A DNA stretch of 64,000 nucleotides from Toxoplasma gondii ME49. Taxonomy: Eukaryota; Apicomplexa; Conoidasida; Eucoccidiorida; Sarcocystidae. The notes under the pieces were generated by a model. The model saw only the letters and a program-made list of their open reading frames with translations, searched no databases and was not told the origin of the DNA. The DNA lies in the NCBI RefSeq assembly GCF_000006565.2, contig NC_031478.1, forward strand, positions 355,874-419,873, written 5' to 3'. Numbering within the stretch: position 1 is the first letter of the stretch; each line of letters begins with the position of its first letter. A program made the translations under genes and the position numbers. This document shows, one piece after another, positions 12,101-21,434 of this stretch.

Positions 12101-14319
12101 GCGACCGTAAACGAATTAGCCCACGACAGTATAACGTACGATCGGAGGCTTCGAGAAGTGAGTGTCGAGACACCCGATTTCGAGCGCATTTGGAACTTCC
12201 GCTTCTTCGCAAGACGAGCAGAAGCGGGGGCAGCGAGGTGGCGGCGAAGGGTAGCAGCTGTCTGCGGGGTGCTTCTCGGAGATTCGGACGCGAGCCAGAA
12301 CACGGAAAAAGAACTCTTTCCGTCGAAAGGCGCTGCCCTCGCGGACAACACAGCAGCCTATCTGCAGGCTGCGAGACTTGTGTCTCGGACGCGCGGGAGG
12401 GCTCCCGCCCAAGTCACTTGTTCCCCGCTGTTCAAGTGCAGCTGCCGAACCCCGCCGCGTCGGATCCTAGTCCGGCTGGTTCGCCTTCAGAGACCTCTCC
12501 GTCTGAGTCGATGGAGTTCGAGAGCGACTGCGCGGGAGTTCGTGGTCCGCCGCCTCCCCGGACCTCGACGCAGGCGTTTGCAGCGCAGTCAGCCGCCCGT
12601 CCTTCTCCTGAAGTGTCCGGGTTTGAGGCGAAGCCGTGCCAGAAGCGACCCCGTGAGCACAGGCTTCCAGAGTGGCGGCACTGGTGTGCAGAGTATCTCT
12701 CAGGTATCCTGGATAACTTGCCTGGGTACTGCCTCTTTTTGCCGCCGGTAAAGATTTTCCCGAATGGAGCGGCGCACGGTTGCGGGGGAGTGGACGGCGC
12801 GCCTCGTTCTGAGAATGGTTTCCGCTTAGGATCTCATGCGGGCGTCAGGGTAGGGAGTCGAAGACAAGAAGATGATAGCTTGGCAGATAGATATCCTAGC
12901 TCGGCGGAGAGACGAACAGCAGAACGCACGAACGCCGGCAGCCAGTGCTGTTGCGTTTTCACGGAGGGAGGGCTCCGAGAAGACCGAGGAGTGGAGGAGA
13001 GAAAATGTGTCTTCACTCTCCACCGCAGAACCAGCAGAGGGGAAAGACAGAGAGAGGGGACGCGCCACTTGGCCGAAAAAAAGGCACACAGACGGGGTTT
13101 GGAAACATGGCCCGACAACACAGATGACAATGGCCAGCTCAGGCCGGGGCAACCACGCGAACCGTGTTATGCCTCCATTTCTGAGGTTGGAGACCGTGAG
13201 CCAGACAGCGTAGCACTTCTTGCTGCTCTCTGCTTAGATGCGGTGTTGCGGCAGAGATTTCGAGGCATAGCCCTAGAGTGCATTTTCACGACTACACAGC
13301 CTCCAGCCTCCACTTCGGATGCTTCTGAGTCACGTGTCTCAAACATTTCGTCTGTAGACATATCAGAAGAGTGCTGGCCACCAGTGGAAATGCTTGTCGA
13401 GCATTTGCCTGATTCTCTGCGGCCTCCCCTAGAGATTCTTCGCCTATTCGTAGATGCCACTGCGACAGAAGACGCTATATTAGCGAACCCAGGATGTTTC
13501 TGCATCGGCGATCCACTTCGCGAGGTTTTCTCGTCGCCGCCTCGGGGGAACGAACATCGGGTTTCCAGAGACATCTGTGGCTGTCAGCCTGAGAAAGCGG
13601 ACGGATCAGCTGAAACTGTGTCAGCGAAGCAGTCCCAGACGAATGCAGCGGGGGACAAGCATGACCACGCCAAAACGGTGGCGCGGAACCACTGCGATGC
13701 CAGACAGACGTGTGACTCCGACGGAAAGAGAGGCGAAACAGGAGGACACGAGGAGGAGAGCGCGTCTGGCAAGGCGCTGCATGAAAAAGGGAAGGAAGAG
13801 CGAAGTCAACTGATAAAAACGCATGCGTTTCACACACAGAGTGGATTTGAGCAGGCAACAAAGCAATGTGAGCCGTCTTCAGGGACGGCCCTTTTCGAGG
13901 TTTCTCACAAAGGCGGTGTCACTCCCCTTCTGTCTGATACAGCCAAGTATCGAGACTCTTTGTTGGCGCAAGCAGGCTGTGTTGCTTCGGACGGGTCCAA
14001 GTTATTTCACCGTGCTGACGAAGGTGGAAAAGTGCCCGGAAGTCTCGTGTCACTTTTGTCTGCGCTGCAGCGGGTGTATAGGGGCATGGACCGCATCGAA
14101 GTGCGTGTGTTACGTGGCGACCCTGGGACGAAAATAGCTGGGAAAGAAGCAACAAAGGAAGCGACTGAGGAAAGCGATTGTTTGTCCTGCCTTTTGTCGA
14201 ACAGCGCGCGGCTGCGGGCTCTCCACGAGGTGCTGATGTCATTCGACTTCTTCCCTGTGTGTGTGTGGCAGGGTCATTATGTCTTTGAAACCTTCGTTGC
14301 TTATGAAAGAGCTGTGTAG
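9139..14319 (+). CDS. Large F-box protein with possible leucine-rich segments
   Basis: A 1726-codon frame without internal stop. The ATG lies in the good context GGCAATGGCG. Residues about 36-72 (start PEPLCFDYLLSFLDLRDFLT, then LSLVSHSLRDILLSDL) have the F-box pattern: LP-like start, two Leu-rich helices, and the central 'LxLVSxxLRDIL'. F-box proteins bind Skp1 and present substrates to SCF ubiquitin ligases. Residues about 415-555 contain leucine-rich, LRR-like stretches (LKCLAIAWGPCSGLLQLF, EELQLVV, LEELSI), a common partner of F-boxes, but regular repeat spacing is not obvious. The middle (about 560-1250) is Ser/Arg/Gly-rich and likely disordered. The C-terminus (about 1340-1480 and 1640-1726) regains an ordered Leu/Phe-rich character. 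It is unusually long for an F-box protein and unusually free of introns for this locus. Undetected introns whose length is a multiple of three, inside the low-complexity part, remain possible. Substrate unknown. Confidence 0.7.
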   Translation: MAPGNNEGVPPETVPCAPAPRRERCRSLAELETPEPLCFDYLLSFLDLRDFLTLSLVSHSLRDILLSDLTRAARCVSGLALHCLCDSPVYPPLCLAHRRSAIDTELPLSSEDKRGESCPVDASAPPRGCLLEQFLTDEGVSGTNPGNEACVPRSSPAECTRTDKKTGILLETDSVLSGDFRQSAPQATLQHSEDIPDTADLRFRPVFDASEVCEHLLAAPCKGVNVTEVLSGNVFPTDTRRRPPGGFSLPQEVTRRACAVPLWKALVLVAKGLSVLRVGAAAFGAVPLAMWAHLLKGNAATLREISLSSTLRWESRRQQQHRQRELLDLLCCLDTPSSDVEEALVFAASQLLPKSVSPPSCPVSQPLFPQTTREPRCDSARLRADPEPARRMSQSAAFQACRNLSRPGEDIPLPALKCLAIAWGPCSGLLQLFRRYTCRQCEELQLVVADMPTAACWNEDVENVLDRVGSGGKLRRFRFAVAPKGFVQERSLISWLLSSARDSESHPSTLDRPPKVLSNASWLAALEELSIDTDDPWLLPKAAQLIAAVTRPATQPAAATSTRSPRTGPSARSRGRDAAASRDHGSFQPWGSAGLQVGPAARRDLRSVSEISSDSSGESASVDGERGSPVLAGNPGASKDRHKRQSCGTPEDRRQERGKNEGEGAEASFDGASSTTGLRGFSRTELRPESTERWMFAHMVDGREGCSSSVGDPADLQALDHVQCDTGRSCAFPLPESEDHLSLTCSGGTDGDLHTEISGPSARRFPSLRFCSFRCGSAPASGAGCFSWGSAESLLTAAPPGCALRFHGDILFTTCGYGERRVFSSSVQAASGSAFSDSQFSAAAPSPTEHGRRGSFSRGKTEPVARVTEHAQRRSIRSHGDEAASPAPTATVRQCCVPSRLTAQRRLRQVSRGCTVADLQPQVCVKGAAFVLREIHDVNDPLDSPVSPSFQAPLRLCCRCRRHPTRHGCGLQGRERELHTSPTCCGRRDRKRISPRQYNVRSEASRSECRDTRFRAHLELPLLRKTSRSGGSEVAAKGSSCLRGASRRFGREPEHGKRTLSVERRCPRGQHSSLSAGCETCVSDAREGSRPSHLFPAVQVQLPNPAASDPSPAGSPSETSPSESMEFESDCAGVRGPPPPRTSTQAFAAQSAARPSPEVSGFEAKPCQKRPREHRLPEWRHWCAEYLSGILDNLPGYCLFLPPVKIFPNGAAHGCGGVDGAPRSENGFRLGSHAGVRVGSRRQEDDSLADRYPSSAERRTAERTNAGSQCCCVFTEGGLREDRGVEERKCVFTLHRRTSRGERQREGTRHLAEKKAHRRGLETWPDNTDDNGQLRPGQPREPCYASISEVGDREPDSVALLAALCLDAVLRQRFRGIALECIFTTTQPPASTSDASESRVSNISSVDISEECWPPVEMLVEHLPDSLRPPLEILRLFVDATATEDAILANPGCFCIGDPLREVFSSPPRGNEHRVSRDICGCQPEKADGSAETVSAKQSQTNAAGDKHDHAKTVARNHCDARQTCDSDGKRGETGGHEEESASGKALHEKGKEERSQLIKTHAFHTQSGFEQATKQCEPSSGTALFEVSHKGGVTPLLSDTAKYRDSLLAQAGCVASDGSKLFHRADEGGKVPGSLVSLLSALQRVYRGMDRIEVRVLRGDPGTKIAGKEATKEATEESDCLSCLLSNSARLRALHEVLMSFDFFPVCVWQGHYVFETFVAYERAV

Positions 14320-15250
14320 TCTGGAGGAGACAAAGGGCATGTACTTCTCGTGTGCATCGATTTGGCATACTCGTCTCATGGACCAGGCGGGACCGATGGG
14401 CAGTGTTTTAGACATGCAGAGAATCTGTCTTGGATGTGCGGCAGGTATTCATGCGTCTGAGGACAGCCCCACTTTCCGTGGGGACGAGGGCATATCTGTG
14501 CTGACTGCATTTCACACTTGTTTCTCGGGTGTGTCCAGACGGTCCTGGTAGATCAGTTTCAATGAAGAACTCTTGCAAATTACCGTTGAAACACCTTCTA
14601 TGTCTCGGGTGCCAAGGAACAGCTTCTTTACTCTTTCACTGAAGCGAGGCAGAAAACAAACTCTCAACTCACACTTCGCTGGCTTCGGATAAACTAAAGT
14701 AATCTCTCCCGAGGGGAATCTTCACTGTAGGAGATAGGGAGACATACCGGTGCTGTGGTCCCTTCAGGAAACACTTCCAGAAAAAAGTTTTTCGCCGGGG
14801 AGATGCAATTGGCACCCTTTCATCTAGTGACCTTAAAAAGATGCCAAAGCAACTGCCAGACTGCCTGGAAGAAGTGCCAGGTGCTGCGTAAAGTACCAGT
14901 AACCACTATTGACGGTAGCGATTGCGGCGGAAAGCTGGTGTGCAGAAACTTGTCTTAGTAGGACAGAAAAATGGAGTGTGAACGACACGAAAACTACAGA
15001 CTTGAAGGAGAACTCATTACAAGTTACCGCCCGTGACAACTTCTGTACCCGTGCCGTCGAAGAGTCCGGCATTCGCCTTTTCAGCTAGTTGCAAAGCCGG
15101 CCACGGTCGCCTGCACATAGTTCCTCGCTTTCCCGCTGCACCTCTGACGAAAGTTTGCCTCGTTTGTCAGGGACGTTGCCGCTCAAATCTTCGTTTCTTC
15201 AGGGGGTGTAGGGCTAATCTTCGAGCGTGCCATTCCCTTTGTCCAGCCAG
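14320..15250. other. Spacer between F-box gene and nuclease gene
   Basis: No coding frame longer than about 95 codons and no recognisable motif. The stretch presumably contains the F-box 3' UTR and the nuclease promoter. No repeat or RNA gene was recognised. Confidence 0.5.
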
Positions 15251-18200
15251 ATGAGGAGTGCTTCTGTTTCCCTACTGGTGGCGGGAGCATGCGTGCTTGC
15301 GCTCCAGTCGCCCGTGCTGGCATGGCACTCAGGGGTGAGAATCCAGCTGTTGCAGAGGCAGTTTTTGCTTATAGTATTTAGCGCCAGCAGAGCGTTAGGA
15401 AAGACTGCGTCGTAGCTTGCACACGTGTGTGCGAATGTTCTCATGAAGAGGAAACATCCGTGGCTACCGCACGCTCGTGAAGACGGCGATACTTGAATCG
15501 TGGCAGGCGACGTACTAATATTGGGCTGAGAATGCTCTTCCTTTTCTAGGAAAATGCTGAATCAACTCAGATGGTCCCTTGCCTTAACCAGCATAGACGA
15601 CGTCAGATGATTGTGCTTCCACGCTGCTGGACGACTGCTGCTGGATGCCAGCTCCTGGATGCCAGCTCCTGGATGCCATCTTCTGGCTTGGCTGCTAGCA
15701 GCTGCTACGCTTTTGTTTTTCCTGTCTGTTTATTCCTTGGTGCACACTGGGATTCTTACACTGGATCGGAACTCCGTTAGCTGTTTATTCATGACAGATA
15801 CCTTTTCTGCCATGGTTTGTCGCCAGCTTCCTTCTTGCTGCATCTTTTTCTGCAGCCACACATGATCGTCGCAGCGATCGCGCGTAGCGAGATGTCTGCC
15901 CTGGCACAGATCAAAGTCGATTACATCCTGGGGCTATGGCGCGGACAGTACCCAGGTAAGGGGTGTGCACACCTTCCACAGTCTCTTGATTTTCCTGATG
16001 AACCTCGAAGTGATTCTGTTCCAGAAACAATTCTGCCGGAACTGCATATCTTTCTATGTGTGCGTCGCGGGGGCGTATCTGGAGCCCCCGTTCTGTGCCA
16101 CAATATTCACACAACCTTCCCTTGCATTTCGAGGGTCTTTTTCTCTGCAAAGAAGAAAATTTTTCAGAAATAGAAGCATTAAGCCGGACTGCATCTTGTG
16201 CGGCTACGCCCTGGGCAATGGCTTTGAGAACGCTGGCATGCCTGCAGCTTGGGGGAACAGACGAGACGGGTGACCTTTAAGCACTAGACCTTACTTTTTC
16301 ACTGTGCGCTTTCGCAGCTGAAGAAGCTACATAAAGTCCAGGTGAGCGCTTGCAGAGGGAATTCACGTAGCTTTTCGTAGATGGAACAGAAACCTATCAA
16401 TCTTCTCTAGGACAGATTCTTCTGCTTCGGTTTTCCAGACCACGCAACCATGGAGCGCGCCTCCGTTTGGCTGGACGATATCAACGGGAAGGGGCCTCCG
16501 TACGAGAAGCCAAGCCGTCGTTTTGATTTCCTTAAGGTACGACAGATACTGGTCTCACCGCAAAGTCGAAGAATCGAGCGAACACCCGGAGGAGTGCCGG
16601 ATTTGTACAGAACCTCCTGTTAAACGCAACTGGCGCGGCGTATGTCCACGCGCACCAGACGACCGTCCAGAGAAATTGATGTAGAGTACAGTTCTGTTCC
16701 GAAAGACATACACTCCTGATACCTTTCTGTCACGTGACGAGAGGTCTGTTTCAGACTAGTGCACACGCGGCCAGATACTGTATGAAGACTGCAGTACTCT
16801 CTCGCCTTTTAGTTTGTGCCTTGAAGGACCGCCCCGCGATAAACGAATACGGAGAAGTTGGATTGCCTTTAGATGATGAAAGTGTCGCTAGACATCACCT
16901 GTGGTTCGCGTCTCACGAGCGACTTTCCAAAGCGCCGTTGTTCCTTTAAATCTGACGAGGCACTGCGCTTCGCTTGCCAGCCTACGGGAACTGTGTGGAG
17001 CCGTTTTGCTGTACAAGAGATCCGTTCAGCATCCTCAGTCGTTCATGCAGCGACCTCGCGTTCCATGTATTTGTTCCCGCAGATCTTCCAGTTCATGCAC
17101 GGTGTAAACATCCCGTACAACCCGGAAGGTATCCAACTGCAGGGCCTTGACGCGCTTCTACCGCTCTATGAACGAAGTGAGTCTGAAGCCATTTCTGGCG
17201 AGTATCTGGAGTGAGCGATGGTGGCGAAAGTCTGTGTCCAGTCGTCTTCTTCAGTTGTGCAAAGATGCGTCCACCACCTGTTATTCTGTCGCGCTGGACG
17301 TTCATTCAGGCGCCGAGTTTCTTCTGGACATGGCCTGGGACGGCTTGAAAGCCACGACCCCGACAACAGAGAAGCTGGAAGATCCGTTTTGCAGTGTTCC
17401 GCCGCCCGTTTCGTCGTTTTCGCTGGCGTCTTACTCAGAGGGAACGGTGAACGCCGCTAATGGGAATTTTTTGGAGGTTTCACATCCTGACGAATACCGA
17501 AGAAACACGGGTGTCTCAGCGCGCTCCAGTCAGGTTAGCACAGACGCGGAGAGCCCAGTGGGCACTGTTCTCTCGTTAAACTTTTATTTGAGGATGGTCA
17601 TTCACCTGGTCGCGGACATCCATCAGCCTCTCCACAGTCTACTGGCATTCTCCCCCGCTTTTCCGCACGGCGACCGGTTTGGAACGAAGGTAAGGCGGCT
17701 GTAGGAGACAAACACTTGGCTGTATCTCATAGCGAGTGAACTCGGCAGATTAATTCTGTAACTTGGTGATGAAGGATGTCTGTTTTTCATCCTCACGTTA
17801 GTGACGGATGCTGAATGCCTATCGAACTGAACTGGACTGAGCAGCTTCCAAGCACACAAAAAAAAGCCTATCGGAAGCTTGTTTGACGACCCCTGAAGGC
17901 AGAAACTGTAGAGGGCTTAAGTGAAAGAACAACACAGAGACAACAGAGAAGCAACTTCCTGTAGAGCACCTCTGATGTGCCAGCAGCGGCTGTCCCTGGA
18001 TTTGATATGGCATTGATCTTGCGGTGTGTGATGTCAGTCCGGCTTTGACAGAGAAAGAGCCTAGGTACTATCTGGTGGTTTGTGGTGGGGTGTGGTTTGA
18101 CGAGTTGAAAGCATTCCGGCAGCAGCCAGTATAGGTCAGATTTAGGTCCTCAATTGTCACTCGGTGTGGAGCAACTCTTAACGGTGATTTGAAAAGGTGA

Positions 18201-19485
18201 TTCATCGCCACACTGGTGGTTTCGGAAGAAATATCTCCACTTCAGAATGTCTCGTTTCTGTTGTGAAGGGATGCACTGCATTTATTGTTCAAAATATCGG
18301 GAGGCGTTTTTCACCGTTGATGCTGGTGAGGCATCACATGGCAGGTCTGTGTCTAGAGCCGTGCAAGTGATCTTCCAGTGTCTTTCGCGCTTTCTGTAGC
18401 GCGATGATGCGTTTTCCAGAAAGGAGCGTTACTGCATTTGCATTCAATTGCAGTCTGCCCTGCAGTGTGCGTTGTGTGTGCTAGGTGGAGAGCGTTTGTT
18501 TTCTGTTTTCTGCTTTTTTTCCGCAGATCTCCATGGTTCTGCCTAATGGCGAGGATACGAACCTCCATGCATTTTGGGATGGAGCAGGAAGCGTCTATAC
18601 GAAGCGCCGGGGAGAGTTTACTGACGAGGAGATTGCTGAAGAAGTAGGCCACCGTCGGGCTTCACCGCAGAGGAACGCAGACAGTCGCACTTTCTGACGT
18701 ACTTTGAATGACTAACGGCACTGTCCGTTAATGCCGCAGTAAACAGGGAGTTTTGTAGAAGGGATAAAAACCGTCGTTTCTCGCTTGCCCATCTAGTGGT
18801 TGCGGTCTCTGCTACGTGAGGGAAATTCATCGCATGTCAAAGTTGATGATGTACTACAGTACGTGAGGGAAATTCATCGCATGTCAAAGTTGATGATGTA
18901 CTACAGGTACCCGCTTTGGACGTGTATTTGCATTGCTTCGTTTGCAGGCGCGACGCATCAAACTGGAATTTCCCAAGGACAGCCTGGAGAGTCACTTGAA
19001 ACCTGAGCTTCTTGCACCCAACTTTCGCAATATGGCGGAGGAGAGCCATCGTCTCGGAGCGGCTCTCGCGTACAGAGGTCAGTTTTGTAGACGCAGGGCG
19101 CCCTTGGTGTTTTTTTCCTACTTGTGTCCTCTTTGAGCTGAAACCGGGTCGCGGCTTGCACAGTCGGGGAGAGGGTGGGCATGAAATGAAAAGGCGCCGT
19201 TTCTTGGCGGGAAATGACGCAGGGGTGTGTCGGTCTCCGTAGCGGAGAATGCCAAGTGCCGTTTCTACTTTGTGTTCCTTGCGGCTCTCCGCAGAATTCA
19301 ATTTCCGCACCTTCAGACCAGCTGATCTGCCGTACGTACCCACCCACACCTACCTGGCGGACGTGCGACTTGCCTGTCGACGCCAAATCGCGATTGCCGG
19401 TTACCGTTTAGGCTACGCGCTCGAGGAGTTATCCGCGTACCTTCCTGTACCCGAATTCCTTCAAAACCACGTGCATGCGGCTTAA
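15251..19485 (+). CDS. Secreted S1/P1-type zinc-dependent nuclease, eight exons
   Basis: Single-strand-preferring nuclease and 3'-nucleotidase of the S1/P1 family. Exons: 15251-15334, 15856-15955, 16439-16536, 17083-17176, 17265 (or 17310)-17689, 18527-18643, 18948-19077, 19295-19485; all junctions are in phase, giving about 412 residues. A hydrophobic signal peptide ends in SPVLA, so the mature protein would start WHSGPH. That puts Trp1 and His6 exactly where P1 nuclease uses them to bind zinc. The other ligands are visible: Asp in VWLDDI, His in FMHGVNIPY, the block VIHLVADIHQPLH (His116, Asp120 and His126 spacing in P1 numbering) and NLHAFWD (His149, Asp153). All nine P1 zinc-binding residues therefore appear intact, and an active enzyme in the secretory pathway or outside the cell is expected. 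An insert of about 60 residues (Ser/Thr/Pro-rich, exon 5) precedes the HxxxD block. The start of exon 5 is the least certain boundary. Confidence 0.88.
15646..15680 (+). repeat. Short tandem repeat in nuclease intron 1
   Basis: The 14-base word CTGGATGCCAGCTC occurs in tandem, with a third degenerate copy (CTGGATGCCATCTT), inside the first intron of the nuclease gene. No function is suggested. Confidence 0.6.
18813..18906 (+). repeat. Perfect 47-bp tandem duplication in nuclease intron
   Basis: Bases 18813-18859 and 18860-18906 are identical over 47 positions (each starts TACGTGAGGG and ends GTACTACAG). The pair lies in the intron 18644-18947 of the S1/P1 nuclease gene, about 40 bases before the 3' splice site. 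Perfect identity implies a recent duplication or a copy-number-variable locus. Confidence 0.95.
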
Positions 19486-21434
19486 GGAAGGGGTAGTCGA
19501 GAGCGAGGATTTTCGCATGGCCGCCGGCGTGCAACGCGCATCACCTCGGCCTAGCGGTAGCACTGAGGTTCGAGAATGACGGCCCCGAATACTTGGGTGA
19601 AGGAGGCGTCACCGAACAAGCACTCCTCCGGAGAAAAATGTCACTAAGGGAAATCGTGGAGGCGCCGCGGCTGTTCTTGCTGAGTTTTTTCCACGTTGAA
19701 GTCTGATGCGCGCAGGAGCGACTGACTAGGCACTCAACAGAACATGAGACCGACTCGCTTAGCAGGTGATTTTTTTCCCGAAGCTTTTCACCGATATTTC
19801 ATGCTGAAGTGAGCGGCCTGAGCTGCCATTACGGAGTGGGGACGCACTGTACTCTAGCGTGCCGCGTATGAAACAGTTCCATCCGCTTTGCCTGGGGCTG
19901 CTTCTCCACTCGAGACGTTTTCAGCCTACGCCAACGCAGTTCTTCCGTGCGAAGATGCGCAGGTCGAAGAACGCGTTCATGACGCGTGTTTCCCGTCGAC
20001 GAAACTAAGTCTCGCCGTGGACAGGGAAATTTTTTTCAGAAGACATGCCAACGTCAATGCTCGTTCGTTTACGTAGCGTGTTACAGTGTTTCATCCTTTG
20101 TGTCATTGGGTAAGGGAACGCGCCGCGGTCATTACTCGTTTTTTATGAACGTGTTTGCGCTGCATTTTCAGCTTGTTGTTTTGCAGCGCAACACGGTTGC
20201 CAGCGTCTCCGCTTCGGTCGCAGTGTTACGCTTTTTTTGGTTGTAATTGTCAGTGCAGTGCATGGGACTGTACAGCGTTGGGCATCCGTGCTTTTCCTTC
20301 ACCGGCAACAAGCGCGTGAAACTCAAAAGATGGCATCCCGCTTCTGTCCTTGCACTTGAGAAAAGCATCTTACAAGGTGATCATTGCGTAGGTGTGCACG
20401 TGATCAACATGTCATCGAGGAGGCATGGTGTGTTTCGTATTCTTGTGTACTGCGTTTCACATGTTTTTTTAGAAACGGTTATAGTGGCTATGGGTGTATA
20501 CAGAGCCTTGGTCGTTCCGTAACAAACTCGATGCGTCATTGCCTAGATCGAAGACGTCATGCTAAACAGTGCTGAAAGGCCTGTTCTCATTTATCACGTG
20601 TACGAACAATGGCACAGACTGTTGAAAGGACATGCCACGGCCGGACCCGGACAAGGCGACTCTGCGAGGAGGCTCAGAAAGTCTGTCTAGCCATGATCAA
20701 ACGCCCAATTGTAGAATGCATTTGCGAGTGTGTCACGTGGTGCTGGCTCGTTTAGACATCGAATGATAACAATTGGGTTGACACTTGCTGGTGCCAAAAC
20801 TGTATCCGGAAAGCAGCTCGAAAACCAGCTTTTTATTTCTGCAGCACATCCTTTGATGGATACATAGATGCAGCAAAGAGGGAAATGTCTTTGGCGCATC
20901 ACCAGGCAGGCGCTGCCATCTTCCTGTCAGCTGCTTCATTTCTTCTCTCTCAGAAAGAGATCGAAACGACAAACACAACACACATCTGTGCAATATAGGG
21001 GGTCCCTCACGCAAAGGCGCTATTGCACGGCGTAGGCACCGCTGCTTGCGCGAAGACAGTTCCCACTCCGGCACGGGTTCAGGCGCTGCGATTCAGGAAT
21101 TCCGCGCGGGTTTTCGCCCCAGTTTTTATATGTTTCTTCTTTTCTTTCTGGAAAATATTGGCGTCGTTCAGATTTTTTGCCCGTGGCATCTTTTCCTGCC
21201 ACGTTGCTTTAGCTTTTTCTGCCGTTCCGCGTGCGTGTGATGATCTGACGGACTGGAGAGGCAGATGAAGCACCACCTGTTCTGTGACGTCTCGCGAGCC
21301 CTCGTGTCCGACCCCCAGGCCTTGACTTGTTCGGTGCAGACATTCCCCTCGACTTTGCACACATCTTACTGCAACGAGGCCTTTGTGGCCGTCATTCCGA
21401 ATGACAAAAATCGCATCTGCTTCTATCCATTCTG
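19486..21434. other. Spacer between nuclease gene and FKBP gene
   Basis: Nothing in this 1.9-kb stretch is recognisably coding; the longest frames are under 115 codons and overlap in several frames. It presumably holds the nuclease 3' UTR and the FKBP promoter. A pyrimidine-rich run at 21120-21240 could belong to the FKBP 5' UTR or an untranslated first intron. Confidence 0.5.

Noticed and set aside
16318..16341. 24-base micro-exon between AG and GTGAGC in the nuclease gene
   Set aside because: It would shift phase and create a stop; direct joining of 15955 to 16439 keeps the frame and the family motifs.
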